This document shows, in pieces, positions 19,988-29,010 of a stretch of DNA of 64,000 bases (position 1 is its first letter; each line of letters begins with the position of its first letter). This DNA is from Saccharopolyspora dendranthemae (GTDB lineage: Bacteria; Actinomycetota; Actinomycetes; Mycobacteriales; Pseudonocardiaceae). The translations under genes were made by a program, and so were the position numbers. The DNA is taken from assembly GCF_007829955.1 (NCBI RefSeq), contig NZ_VIWX01000001.1:744001-808000 (forward strand), given 5' to 3'. The notes under the pieces were generated by a model. The model searched no databases, was not told the origin of the DNA, and saw only the letters and a program-made list of their open reading frames with translations.

Positions 19988-22589
19988 CACCATGCGAATC
20001 GCCGGTGTCGTCGTCGAGGCGGGCGAGTTCGGCTGGGAGTTCGGTGCGCTTGCGGACGTCGAGCTTGCGGTAGACGCGGGTGAGGTGCTGTTCGACCGTG
20101 CTGACCGTGATGTAGAGGTGGCGACCGATCTCGCGGTTCGTCTGGCCCCTGGCGGCGAGTTCGGCGACCTTGCGCTCGGCATCGCTGAGCAGCGGTCCGC
20201 CCGCCGGTTCGCCCTCGGGGCGGACGTCCTCGCAGGACTCCCGGCTCCGGGACACCAGGGCGTCGACCTGGCAGGCCCTGGCCGCCTGCTCGGCCTTGCG
20301 CAGGATCAGCCTGGCGTCGCGGAGCTGACCGAGGTCGCTGTGGGCCTGGCTGAGGTCGCCCAGCGCGCGGGCCAGCTCCAGCCGGTCGCCGCAGCGATCC
20401 AGGAGCTGGATCGCCTCGCGCAGCACGGCCACCCGCTGCCGGGGCTCGTTGCAGGCGGCCAGGACCCGCAGGGTGATCGCGCGGACGCGCACGCCGCCGG
20501 ACGAGCCGCCGAGCTGCTCGGCGACCAGCTCTCGGGCCTCCTTCCGCCTGCCCAGCAGCAGATAGGTCTCGGCTAGGTCGGCGCGCCACGGGATCGTCGT
20601 GGGGATCGCCGGGTCTCCGGCGCGCATCCGGGCGGCGACCCGCTCGAAGGCGTCCAGCGCCGCCAGGAGCCGACCCGTGATCAGGGCGTGCTTGCCCATC
20701 GCGTGCAGGTGGCGGATGCCGATGGCGGTGCAGGCCATCTCCTCCGGCACCGGGCGGGCGAGCAGTTCGGCCGCCGCGTCGTGCCTGCCCAGCGCCGAGT
20801 TGACCAGGATCAACGTGGACAGCGGCAGCCCCACCAGCACGCCCCAGCTCTGCTCGTGCAGCAGCCGCAGCGCCTCGCTCGCCCCGGCTTCAGCGGGGAC
20901 GAGTTCGCCGCGCCGCCACGACAGCTCCGCGCGCACCGCTGCGATCAGGGCCTGCGCGGTGGTGGCCCCCTGCCTGCGGGCCTGGGCCGCCAGGACCTGG
21001 CACCAGTGCCGGGCTCGTTCGGCGTGACCGGTGTGGTCCAGGGCCAGGACGGCGGCGCACGCCGCCTCGGGCAACGACTCACCCGCGCTGCTCTGCAGGA
21101 CGTGCTCGGCCGCGCGCAGCGTCTCGCCGGACATCTCCCCGGACCACGCCCGCAGCAGACCCGCGCTGACCCGCCACGAGCTGTCCTCGCTGGTCAAGAT
21201 CGCGGAATGGCGGAGCCCGCCGTAGATCCACTCAGCGGCGATGCGCAGTTCGGCGACGGCGCGGGGACGCGGTAGCCCGGCGTGCGCGCGGGTGGTGCGC
21301 AGCAGCTCCCCCGCCGCGTCCGGATCGCCCCGCCAGAGCCGCAACCTCGCCACGGCGATCGCGTCCCACCAGCCCAGGTCCCGCCGGTGCGCGAGCGGGC
21401 CGAGATGCCGCGCGGCGATGGCCGGGTTGATGCGCCAGGCCGCGCGGACCAGCGCTGCGCGCACTGCGACGCGCTCGCCCTCGTCCTCGCAGGCGTCGAG
21501 GGCGAGTTCCAGGCCGCTCACCGCGAGAGCCGGATCGTCCACCTGGGCCTGTTCGGCGGCGTCGCGCAGCTGCCGCATGGCCCAGCGCCCGGGAACGGTG
21601 CCGGACGCCGTGAGGTGGCGGGCGATCTCGACGGCCGGAGCTCCACGCCGGTGCAGCAGCTCGGCAGCGCGCGCGTGCAGCCTCACCGCCTCACCAGGGG
21701 TGAGGCTCTCCACGACGATGTCGGGGTTGCGCAGGCGGCCGGCGCAGGACAGCCCCGCCGCGTTGAGCACGTCGAGCGCGGAGTCCACCGCGGGCTGAGT
21801 CATCTCCAGCAGATCCGCGATCAGCGCGGATGAAGCCGACGTTCCCAGGATGGCGAAACCCTCGGCCACCGCGAGGAAGTGCGCGTCCCAGCGGGTCAGG
21901 CAGTCCAGCACCGCGCGCCGGAAATGAGGTCCCACGACGAGTCCGTCGTGACGCAGTGCGGTGAGCAAGAACGGGTTTCCGCCGCTGAGCTCGAAAGCGG
22001 TCGTCACGTCGCCGACGTCGACGCCGAGCAGTGCGGCGGCACCGGAGGCCGACAGCGGGGAGAGGCAGATCCGGTGATCCGGTTGGCGGGCCAGCTCCGC
22101 GTGCAGGGGTTCGCGTGCGAGGCTCGGCCGCTCCCACTCGGTCAGCACGAGCAGCACCCGGGCCGACGCGACCCGCCTGCGCAGGTAGAGCAGCACCTGC
22201 TGGGAATCGGGATCGGCGAAGTGCACGTCGTCGATCGCCAGCACCAGCGGCCGGTCCCCCGCCACGCCGAGCAGCAGAGCGGCCACCGCTTCCACCGAGC
22301 GGACGTCGAGCGGTGCCGCGGCGAGGGTCGCGAGCCGGTCGCGGACCTCGGGTTCGGCATCGGCGAGCAGCTGGTTGATCACTCCCAGCGACAGCCCGCG
22401 CTCGCCGAGCGACCCGACCGCGCGCAGCAGCGACGCCCGCTCACCGACGAGATCGCCGAGCGCGTCCAGCAGCGCGGTCTTCCCGGTCGCCGGCCCGCCA
22501 CCGATGAGCACCACCCGACCGCGACCCCGCGCGCAGTCGGCGAAGGAGTCGGCCAGTCGGGCCAACTCGCTGGTCCGTTCGGTCACCAT
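19932..22589 (-). CDS. LAL-type LuxR-family ATPase regulator
   Basis: About 885 residues: an N-terminal ATPase with Walker A (GGGPATGKTALLDAL) and Walker B (LVLAIDDVHFAD), a long TPR-like helical middle, and a C-terminal LuxR helix-turn-helix (LSDAERKVAELAARGQTNREIGRHL, then TVSTVEQHLTRVYRKLDV). This is the layout of the large ATP-binding LuxR (LAL/MalT-like) activators common in actinomycetes. I prefer the ATG at 22589, with GGAGA 7 bp upstream; the frame is open to 22652. Its targets are unknown; the fds operon begins just upstream and points the same way, so direct control of it is not implied. Its 3' end overlaps the NTPase gene. Confidence 0.9.
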   Translation of the reverse strand: MVTERTSELARLADSFADCARGRGRVVLIGGGPATGKTALLDALGDLVGERASLLRAVGSLGERGLSLGVINQLLADAEPEVRDRLATLAAAPLDVRSVEAVAALLLGVAGDRPLVLAIDDVHFADPDSQQVLLYLRRRVASARVLLVLTEWERPSLAREPLHAELARQPDHRICLSPLSASGAAALLGVDVGDVTTAFELSGGNPFLLTALRHDGLVVGPHFRRAVLDCLTRWDAHFLAVAEGFAILGTSASSALIADLLEMTQPAVDSALDVLNAAGLSCAGRLRNPDIVVESLTPGEAVRLHARAAELLHRRGAPAVEIARHLTASGTVPGRWAMRQLRDAAEQAQVDDPALAVSGLELALDACEDEGERVAVRAALVRAAWRINPAIAARHLGPLAHRRDLGWWDAIAVARLRLWRGDPDAAGELLRTTRAHAGLPRPRAVAELRIAAEWIYGGLRHSAILTSEDSSWRVSAGLLRAWSGEMSGETLRAAEHVLQSSAGESLPEAACAAVLALDHTGHAERARHWCQVLAAQARRQGATTAQALIAAVRAELSWRRGELVPAEAGASEALRLLHEQSWGVLVGLPLSTLILVNSALGRHDAAAELLARPVPEEMACTAIGIRHLHAMGKHALITGRLLAALDAFERVAARMRAGDPAIPTTIPWRADLAETYLLLGRRKEARELVAEQLGGSSGGVRVRAITLRVLAACNEPRQRVAVLREAIQLLDRCGDRLELARALGDLSQAHSDLGQLRDARLILRKAEQAARACQVDALVSRSRESCEDVRPEGEPAGGPLLSDAERKVAELAARGQTNREIGRHLYITVSTVEQHLTRVYRKLDVRKRTELPAELARLDDDTGDSHGVTWRPERAHTSGGATARY

Positions 22590-22733
22590 CGGTGGTCTCC
22601 ACATCCTCACCCGCGCAACGGTTCTCGTGCTGCGCCGAGCCCCTGCCAACACCGGTCGGACGTAGCCGGCCCCGGTGCGGTTCCCGCAGCGGGCGTGGAG
22701 AGACGGCCGGGCTTGAGATCACCTCGCGGCGAG

Positions 22734-22964
22734 TCAGCCCGGGGCGGTGGAGGTGCGGAGGAGGCGGGCCGCTTCCAGGGCGGCCGGGTCGAGGTCGTGG
22801 GGCGGAACGTCCGCGAAGCGGTCGAACTCCGCCCTCATCCGCGGATCCCAGAACATCCTGATGTGCTTCGCGACCTCGTCGGCCGCCTGGTGGAACGGCA
22901 GGTGCGCGAACTGGATCGCGATGTCGTTGGCCATCCGGGCCTGGGGCGATTCACCGGTGCTCAT
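22734..22964 (-). CDS. fdsD: Formate dehydrogenase delta subunit
   Basis: This 76-residue protein matches FdsD, the small accessory subunit of NAD-dependent molybdenum formate dehydrogenases. Typical features are the MANDIAIQFAHLP start region and the KHIRMFWDPRMR segment, then LDPAALEAARLLR. It overlaps the fdsA stop by 4 bp (ATGA). It is the last gene of the fdsGBAD operon. Confidence 0.85.
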   Translation of the reverse strand: MSTGESPQARMANDIAIQFAHLPFHQAADEVAKHIRMFWDPRMRAEFDRFADVPPHDLDPAALEAARLLRTSTAPG

Positions 22965-25771
22965 GACTCGGTCAACACCGCCTCCCGGTGGTCCGCCGCG
23001 GCCTTCTCCGCGCTGGTCCCGCGGGCGACCTGGACGGCGGTGACCTTGTACTCCGGGCAGTTGGTGGCCCAGTCGGAGTTCTCGGTGGTCACCACGTTCG
23101 CCCCGGTGATCGGGTGGTGGAAGGTCGTGTACACCACGCCCACGGGCATGCGGTCGGAGATCTTCGCCCGCAGCGAGGTCGTTCCCACCCGGCTGGACAG
23201 GTTGACCACGTCACCCGAGGAGATGCCGCGGTCCTCGGCGTCGTGCGGGTGGATCTCCAGCACGTCCTCCGGGTGCCAGGCGACGTTAGCCGTGCGCCGG
23301 GTCTGCGCGCCGACGTTGTACTGCGACAGGATCCGGCCGGTGGTGAGCACCAGCGGGAACCTGCGGGTGCTGCGCTCCCGGGTCGCGACGAACGGGGTGA
23401 GCACGAACTTCCCCTTGCCCCGCACGAACTCCTCGGCGTGCATGATCGGCGTTCCCTCGGGAGCCTTGTCGTTGCAGGGCCACTGGACGCTCCCGAGCTC
23501 GTCGAGCTTGCCGAACGACACGCCCGCGAAAGTCGGTGTCACGGCGGCGATCTCGTCCATGATCTCGCGCGGGTGCTCGTAGTGCATGTCGTATCCCATG
23601 GCCTGGGCGATCTCGCAGGCCACCTGCCACTCGTCCTTGCCCGTCTTGGGCACCATCACCGGGCGGACCCGGTTGATGCGCCGCTCGGCGTTGGTGAAGG
23701 TGCCGTCCTTCTCCAGGAACGAGGTGCCGGGCAGGAACACGTGCGCGAACTTGCTCGTCTCGTTGAGGAACAGGTCCTGCACCACGACGAGTTCCAGGGC
23801 CGAGAGCGCCGCGGAGACGTGCTGGGTGTTGGGGTCGGACTGCGCGATGTCCTCGCCCTGCACGAACAAGCCGTGGAAGCTCCCGTCCACGGCGGCGTCG
23901 AACATGTTCGGGATCCGCAACCCGGGTTCGGGCAGGATCGGGCGCTCCCAGAGCTTCTCGAACACCTCGCGCACCGCGTCGTCGGCGACGTGGCGGTACC
24001 CGGACAGCTCGTGCGGGAAGGATCCCATGTCGCACGAGCCCTGCACGTTGTTCTGCCCGCGCAACGGGTTCACGCCGACGCCGTCGCGTCCGATGTTGCC
24101 GGTGACCATGGCCAGGTTGGCCATGCCCATCACCATCGTGGAGCCCTGGCTGTGCTCGGTGACTCCGAGCCCGTAGTAGATCGCGCCGTTGCCGCCGGTG
24201 GCGTACAGGCGCGCGGCTTCGCGGAGGTCTTCGGCGGGAACGCCCGTGATCGACTCGACGGCTTCCGGGCTGTTCTCCTCGCGGGAGATGAACTCCGCCC
24301 ACTCGTCGAAGCCCTCGCAGCGCGACGCCACGAAGGACTCGTCGGTGAGGCCTTCGGTGACCACCACGTGCGAGAACGCGTTGACCATCGCGACGTTGGT
24401 CCCCGGCGCGAGCTGCAGGTGGTGCGCGGCCTCGATGTGCGGGCTGCGCACGAGGTCGATGCGGCGCGGGTCGATGACGACGAGCTTCGCGCCCTCGCGC
24501 AGCCGCCGCTTCATCCGGGAGGCGAACACCGGGTGCCCGTCGGTCGGGTTGGCGCCGATCACCACGATCACGTCGGAGGACGCCACGGAGCGGAAGTCCT
24601 GCGTGCCCGCCGAGGTCCCGAAGGTCTGCTTGAGCCCGTAGCCGGTCGGCGAGTGGCAGACGCGGGCGCAGGTGTCGACGTTGTTGTTGCCGAACGCCGC
24701 GCGGACCATCTTCTGCACCACGTAGACCTCTTCGTTGGTGCAACGCGACGAGGTGATCCCGCCGATCGAGTCGGACCCGTGCCGGGACTGGATGTCACGG
24801 AACTTCTCGGCGACGTAGGAGATCGCCGTCTCCCAGTCGGTCTCGCGCCACTCGTCGGTGGTGCTCTCCCGGATCATCGGGTTGAGCCGCCGGTCCGGGT
24901 GGGTGGCGTAGCCGAAGGCGAAGCGGCCCTTGACGCAGGAATGCCCCTCGTTGGCGCCACCGTCCTTGTACGGCACCATCCGCACCAGCTCGTCGCCGCG
25001 CAGCTCGGCCTTGAACGAGCAGCCCACGCCGCAGTAGGCGCAGGTCGTCAGCACCGACCGGGTCGGCATCCCGAGATCCACCACCGACTTCTCCTGCAGC
25101 GTGGCTGTCGGGCACGCCTGCACGCACGCACCGCAGGACACGCAGTCGGACTCCAGGAACGGGTCACCCGCGCCCGCGGCGACCTTGGAGTCGAAGCCGC
25201 GCCCCTCGATGGTCAGCGCGAAGGTGCCCTGCACCTCGTCGCAGGCCCGGACGCAACGGGAGCACACGATGCACTTGGAGGCGTCGAAGTCGAAGTAGGG
25301 GTTGCTGCTGTCGGTGGGCGCGTCGAGGTGGTTGGCGCCCTCGTAGCCGTAGCGGACCTGGCGCAAGCCGACCACGCCGGACATGTCCTGCAGCTCGCAG
25401 TCACCGTTGGCCGAGCAGGTCAGGCAGTCCAGCGGGTGGTCGGAGATGTAGAGCTCCATGACACCCTGGCGCAGCTTCTCCAGCCTCGGCGTCTGGGTGC
25501 TGACCTTCATGCCCTCGGCGACCGGTGTCGTGCACGAGGCCGGTGTGCCCTTGCGTCCGTCGATCTCCACCAGGCACAGCCGGCACGAGCCGAACGCCTC
25601 CAGGCTGTCGGTGGCGCACAGCTTGGGGATGTCGGTGCCGGACTCCGCGGCGGCGCGCATCACCGAGGTGCCCTCGGGCACGGTGATCGGCACGCCGTCG
25701 ATCTCGACGGTGACGGTGGCCTCCCCCGTCCTGGCCGGGGTGCCGTAGTCGGGTTCCTTCAGCAGACCCAT
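22961..25771 (-). CDS. fdsA: NAD-dependent formate dehydrogenase, molybdenum alpha subunit
   Basis: A 936-residue catalytic subunit that oxidises formate to CO2. Cofactor sites are all visible: a [2Fe-2S] set (Cys52, 63, 66, 80), a Cys/His [4Fe-4S] set around residues 112–125, two ferredoxin-type sets (Cys167–177 and Cys210–220), and the CAYCGVGC set at 244–251 with Cys278. The molybdenum ligand region is CARVCHSP, with Cys371 followed by His372 as in FdsA enzymes. Electrons pass to the FdsB/FdsG module and NAD. It lies 3 bp after fdsB. Confidence 0.95.
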   Translation of the reverse strand: MGLLKEPDYGTPARTGEATVTVEIDGVPITVPEGTSVMRAAAESGTDIPKLCATDSLEAFGSCRLCLVEIDGRKGTPASCTTPVAEGMKVSTQTPRLEKLRQGVMELYISDHPLDCLTCSANGDCELQDMSGVVGLRQVRYGYEGANHLDAPTDSSNPYFDFDASKCIVCSRCVRACDEVQGTFALTIEGRGFDSKVAAGAGDPFLESDCVSCGACVQACPTATLQEKSVVDLGMPTRSVLTTCAYCGVGCSFKAELRGDELVRMVPYKDGGANEGHSCVKGRFAFGYATHPDRRLNPMIRESTTDEWRETDWETAISYVAEKFRDIQSRHGSDSIGGITSSRCTNEEVYVVQKMVRAAFGNNNVDTCARVCHSPTGYGLKQTFGTSAGTQDFRSVASSDVIVVIGANPTDGHPVFASRMKRRLREGAKLVVIDPRRIDLVRSPHIEAAHHLQLAPGTNVAMVNAFSHVVVTEGLTDESFVASRCEGFDEWAEFISREENSPEAVESITGVPAEDLREAARLYATGGNGAIYYGLGVTEHSQGSTMVMGMANLAMVTGNIGRDGVGVNPLRGQNNVQGSCDMGSFPHELSGYRHVADDAVREVFEKLWERPILPEPGLRIPNMFDAAVDGSFHGLFVQGEDIAQSDPNTQHVSAALSALELVVVQDLFLNETSKFAHVFLPGTSFLEKDGTFTNAERRINRVRPVMVPKTGKDEWQVACEIAQAMGYDMHYEHPREIMDEIAAVTPTFAGVSFGKLDELGSVQWPCNDKAPEGTPIMHAEEFVRGKGKFVLTPFVATRERSTRRFPLVLTTGRILSQYNVGAQTRRTANVAWHPEDVLEIHPHDAEDRGISSGDVVNLSSRVGTTSLRAKISDRMPVGVVYTTFHHPITGANVVTTENSDWATNCPEYKVTAVQVARGTSAEKAAADHREAVLTES

Positions 25772-25774
25772 CGG

Positions 25775-27304
25775 CTACTTCGCCTCCTTCAGGAAGTCCT
25801 CGGGAAAGTGCGCCAGCGCGCTGCGCACCGGGTTCGGGGTCAGCCCGCCCATCGCGCACAGCGATCCGTCGGTCATCAGCTCGCACAGATCGCCCAGCAC
25901 GGCGAGGTTGCCGTCGCGGTCCTCGCCGCCGACGATGCGATCGACGGTCTCGACCCCGCGCACCGCGCCGACCCGGCACGGCGTGCACTTGCCGCAGGAC
26001 TCCTCCGCGCAGAACTCGAACGCGAAGCGCGCCATCGCCGCCATGTCCACCGTGTCGTCGAAGACGGTGATGCCGCCGTGCCCGAGCATCGCCTGCGCCT
26101 CGGCCAGCGCCTCGTAGTCCGTCGGCAGGTCGAACTGCTCCGGCGGCACGTAGGACCCCAGCGGCCCGCCGATCTGCACCGCGCGGACCGGGCGGCCGGA
26201 GCGGGTGCCGCCGCCGTAGCCGTTGACGAGATCCCCGATGGAGATGCCGAACGCCGACTCGAAGACGCCGCCGCGCGCGATGTTGCCCGCCAGCTGGAAG
26301 ACCTGGGTCCCTCGCGAGCGCTCCACGCCCAGCTCGGCGTAGGCCTGGCCACCGTCGGCGAGGATCGCCGGGACGCTGGCCAGGGTGAGCACGTTGTTGA
26401 CCGCGGTGGGCTTGCCGAAGAGGCCGGTGATCGCCGGGATCGGAGGTTTGGACCGGACCATGCCGCGCCTGCCTTCCAGGCTCTCCAGCATGGAGGTCTC
26501 CTCGCCGCAGATGTAGGCGCCGGCGCCGACCCGCACGAACAGGTCGAACCTCAGCTCCGACCCGAGCACTCCCTCACCGAGCCAGCCGGCCGCGTAGGCG
26601 GCGTCGATGGCGTCGCGCAGGGAGCGCACGGCATCGGGGTACTCGGATCGGACGTAGATGTAGCCCTCGGTGGCGCCGACCGCGTGGGCGGCGATGGTCA
26701 TGCCCTCGATGAGGCAGAACGGGTCGCCTTCCATGAGCATCCGGTCGGCGAAGGTCCCGGAGTCGCCTTCGTCGGCGTTGCAGCAGACGAACTTCGCCGG
26801 CCCGTCGGCCTTGAGCACGGTGTTCCACTTGATGCCCGCGGGAAATCCGGCCCCGCCGCGACCGCGCAGGCCGGAGGTGGTGACCTCCTCCACGACCTCG
26901 GCGGGTGTGAGGGCCAGAGCCGCGCGCAGCCCGCGCAGTCCGCCGTGCGCCTCGTAGTCCGATGTGGACAGCGGGTCGGTGATGCCGACCCGGGCGAAGC
27001 ACAGCCGCTGCTGATCGCGCATCCACGGCAGGTCCTCGACCACGCCCTGGCAGAGCTCGTGGTCGGCGCCGCGCAGCATCCCGGCCGCCACCAGCTCCGG
27101 CACCCGTCCGGCGGTGACCGGGCCGTAGCCGACGCGGCCTCGATCGGTTTCGACCTCGACGAGCGTTTCGAGCCAGAGCATGCCGCGAGAACCGTTGCGC
27201 ACCAACCTGATGGGCTCGTCGGCCGCGCGCTGGAGCGCCGCGGCGACCTCGTTGGCGCCGACCGAGACCGCTGCCGAGTCCTGGGGAACGTAGACGGTGA
27301 TCAC
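25775..27304 (-). CDS. fdsB: NAD-dependent formate dehydrogenase beta subunit (NuoF-like)
   Basis: A 509-residue flavoprotein subunit. The N-terminal part is thioredoxin-like. The NuoF-type core has the FMN/NADH site (SGLRGRGGAGFPAGIKW) and the C-terminal [4Fe-4S] motif ESCGKCTPCR. It passes electrons from the molybdenum subunit to NAD. The Nuo-like architecture matches FdsB of Cupriavidus and Rhodobacter enzymes. It overlaps fdsG by 4 bp and lies 3 bp before fdsA, so the complex is made from one message. Confidence 0.94.
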   Translation of the reverse strand: MITVYVPQDSAAVSVGANEVAAALQRAADEPIRLVRNGSRGMLWLETLVEVETDRGRVGYGPVTAGRVPELVAAGMLRGADHELCQGVVEDLPWMRDQQRLCFARVGITDPLSTSDYEAHGGLRGLRAALALTPAEVVEEVTTSGLRGRGGAGFPAGIKWNTVLKADGPAKFVCCNADEGDSGTFADRMLMEGDPFCLIEGMTIAAHAVGATEGYIYVRSEYPDAVRSLRDAIDAAYAAGWLGEGVLGSELRFDLFVRVGAGAYICGEETSMLESLEGRRGMVRSKPPIPAITGLFGKPTAVNNVLTLASVPAILADGGQAYAELGVERSRGTQVFQLAGNIARGGVFESAFGISIGDLVNGYGGGTRSGRPVRAVQIGGPLGSYVPPEQFDLPTDYEALAEAQAMLGHGGITVFDDTVDMAAMARFAFEFCAEESCGKCTPCRVGAVRGVETVDRIVGGEDRDGNLAVLGDLCELMTDGSLCAMGGLTPNPVRSALAHFPEDFLKEAK

Positions 27305-27759
27305 GCGCGTCCCTCCGCGAGGATCTCGACCAGCCGGCTGCGGTCCACCCGGCCGTACAACCTGCCGTTGACCTGCGTCGACGGACCGAGGGCGCAGTTG
27401 CCCAGGCAGAACACCTGCCCCAGGGTGACCGAGCGGTCGGTCGTGGTCTGGCCGACCTTGACGCCGAAGACCTGCTCCGCGTCGGCGATCAGCCGTTCAG
27501 CGCCGACCGACTGGCAGGCCTCGGCGCGGCAGATCTTCACGGTCGTGGTGCCGGCGGGTTCGGAGCGGAAGTCGGTGTAGAAGGAGACGACGCCGTGCAC
27601 GTCGGCACGGGAGAGGTTGAGCTCCTCGGCGAGCACCGGGACCACCTGCGGATCGATCCAGCCGAACTCCTCCTGGAGGTGGTGCAGGATCGGCAGCAGC
27701 GCACCGCGCTCGCCCCGGTGCGCTTCGACGACGCCGCGCACCCGTTCGGATATCGTCAT
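27301..27759 (-). CDS. fdsG: NAD-dependent formate dehydrogenase gamma subunit (NuoE-like)
   Basis: A 152-residue thioredoxin-like [2Fe-2S] protein of the NuoE/FdsG family. Its cluster cysteines are in CRAEACQSVGAERL and CLGNCALGPS. It is the first gene of the fds operon and helps hand electrons to NAD. No fdsC/fdhD gene (sulfur transfer for the molybdenum cofactor) is present in the operon or window. The promoter should lie in the 27760–28213 gap, shared with the divergent pqqA. Confidence 0.93.
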   Translation of the reverse strand: MTISERVRGVVEAHRGERGALLPILHHLQEEFGWIDPQVVPVLAEELNLSRADVHGVVSFYTDFRSEPAGTTTVKICRAEACQSVGAERLIADAEQVFGVKVGQTTTDRSVTLGQVFCLGNCALGPSTQVNGRLYGRVDRSRLVEILAEGRA

Positions 27760-28213
27760 CTCCGGGCTCCACTCCGTTGTAGATTGGGTCCACCGTCGCG
27801 CCGCGTGGCCCAGAGTTCAACGCACGCGTTTTTATGCAGCGATAAGCACCGGGTATCGCTGCGCACTCCCCGTCACCAAATTGCGTGCGTTCTCGCTGGA
27901 CAGGTGGTCTCGTGAATCATTTTCGCGCCATTTCCGGCGTTTTCGCCCACTCAGCGGAACCAGCGGCGACGAGCGTTTTCACCCATACGCGTCACGCCGT
28001 GATCGTTTCACCGCTCATGCCAGGACGTCGCCGCTGGTTCTGACGACGATGCCGCTCATGCGGGGTTGTCGCGCACTCGTCCCGCTCGGCTTGCCCGGTG
28101 CTCGCCGGTGCGCCTAACTTCGATTCCAGCGCGGAATTCGGGAATTGTTGCGTTCCCGGCTCCCGCTGCGGCCGGAAACCTCAACCGGCCGGGACGAACC
28201 TGAGGAGAATGTG
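27760..28213. promoter_or_regulatory. Divergent regulatory region between fdsG and pqqA
   Basis: This 454-bp region has no convincing gene. It is less GC-rich than its neighbours in places. It holds a perfect 9-bp inverted repeat, GCAGCGATA and TATCGCTGC (27836–27862), with a nine-base spacer, a good candidate operator. An AGGAG ribosome site lies just before the pqqA ATG. Both the formate dehydrogenase operon and pqqA must be controlled from here. Confidence 0.5.
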
Positions 28214-28297
28214 ATGACCTGGGAAACTCCTGAATACACCGTGATCGACGTCTGCGCGGAGGTCACCGGATACCTCCACCGCGCCGAAGAAGACTGA
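28214..28297 (+). CDS. pqqA: PqqA, precursor peptide of PQQ
   Basis: A 27-residue peptide too short for most gene finders. It begins MTWETP and has Glu16 and Tyr20 in the AEVTGY context, the exact E-x3-Y pair that PqqE crosslinks to make PQQ. A strong AGGAG ribosome site precedes the ATG. It sits on the plus strand about 5 kb from pqqBCDE and is separated from them by a Rieske gene and mscR; most bacteria keep pqqA next to pqqB. A hairpin follows at 28335. Confidence 0.85.
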   Translation: MTWETPEYTVIDVCAEVTGYLHRAEED

Positions 28298-28334
28298 CGC
28301 GACCGCTCCCACCACGCGGCTCGAACCGCACCGA

Positions 28335-28391
28335 GTGCCGCAAGGCCCTCGCCGCATCCGCCTGCCGGATCGGACGAGGTCCTTGCGGCAC
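28335..28391 (+). terminator. Hairpin after pqqA (terminator or attenuator)
   Basis: Arms GTGCCGCAAGGCCCTCG and CGAGGTCCTTGCGGCAC pair at 16 of 17 positions around a 23-base loop. It lies between pqqA and the Rieske gene and has no U tract. It could end the abundant pqqA message and let a fraction read through. Confidence 0.6.
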
Positions 28392-28457
28392 CGTCATCAG
28401 CGGGGCCGGTCGGAGTCACCGGCGTCGCCGAGCTTCTGGTGAAGGGGAGTGACATCG

Positions 28458-28790
28458 ATGCCCCCGGCCACGCATCGAGTCCGGGTGTGCCGACTGCACG
28501 AGTTCCCGCCCGGAACCGTGCGACGGCTCAACACCCTGCCGCCGGTCGCGGTGTTCAACGTCGCCGGACGGCTCTACGCGATCGACGACATCTGCTCGCA
28601 CGACTACGCGCTCCTCAGCGAGGGCCACTTCGACGGCACCTCGCTGGAGTGCCCGGTGCACATGTCCCGCTTCGACGTCCGCAACGGCGAACCGCTGTGC
28701 CTCCCGGCCACCGAGCCGCTGCGCACCCACCGAGTCGAGGTCACCGGAGACGAGGTAGCCGTCCACATAGACATAGGCCGCCTCCTCTGA
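28458..28790 (+). CDS. Rieske [2Fe-2S] ferredoxin-like protein
   Basis: A 110-residue single-domain Rieske protein with both cluster motifs: CSHDYALLSEG (Cys and His) and CPVHMSRFD (Cys-x2-His). It has no membrane helix and matches NirD/BphF-type soluble ferredoxins. The ATG at 28458 has AAGGGGAG 8 bp upstream; a GTG at 28449 overlaps that ribosome site and is less likely. It follows pqqA on the same strand and converges on mscR. A link to PQQ or C1 metabolism is suggested only by position. Confidence 0.88.
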   Translation: MPPATHRVRVCRLHEFPPGTVRRLNTLPPVAVFNVAGRLYAIDDICSHDYALLSEGHFDGTSLECPVHMSRFDVRNGEPLCLPATEPLRTHRVEVTGDEVAVHIDIGRLL

Positions 28791-28834
28791 ACCCCGAAAT
28801 TAAGGGGCACGCGGAATCGCCTTGCTTGGCGGTG

Positions 28835-28940
28835 CGGGTGGCGGAACCTCACACGCCGTCTGGCCTCCGGGTGCCACGACTGATGTATGCCAATACACGG
28901 CGTCGTGGCGTCCTCACCCAGACGACGTGTGAGAACCCGC
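28835..28940. other. Nested hairpin between convergent Rieske and mscR genes
   Basis: Three nested pairs stack here: GCGGGT/ACCCGC outside (28835, 28935), CTCACACGCCGTCTGG with a 15-of-16 partner (28848–28863, 28918–28933), and GCCACGAC/GTCGTGGC inside (28873, 28902). It may be a bidirectional terminator, but its size and layering exceed a simple one. Confidence 0.55.
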
Positions 28941-29010
28941 GGCGGTGCCAGCTGAGTCCCACACCTGAAACAACGGCACCCGCCTTACTCTGACGGGAGG
29001 GAGGCGGAGG

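Noticed and set aside
22988..27580. A 1530-codon open frame on the plus strand
   Set aside because: It is antisense to the fds genes and has no recognisable domain; its composition is that of a reversed high-GC coding frame.
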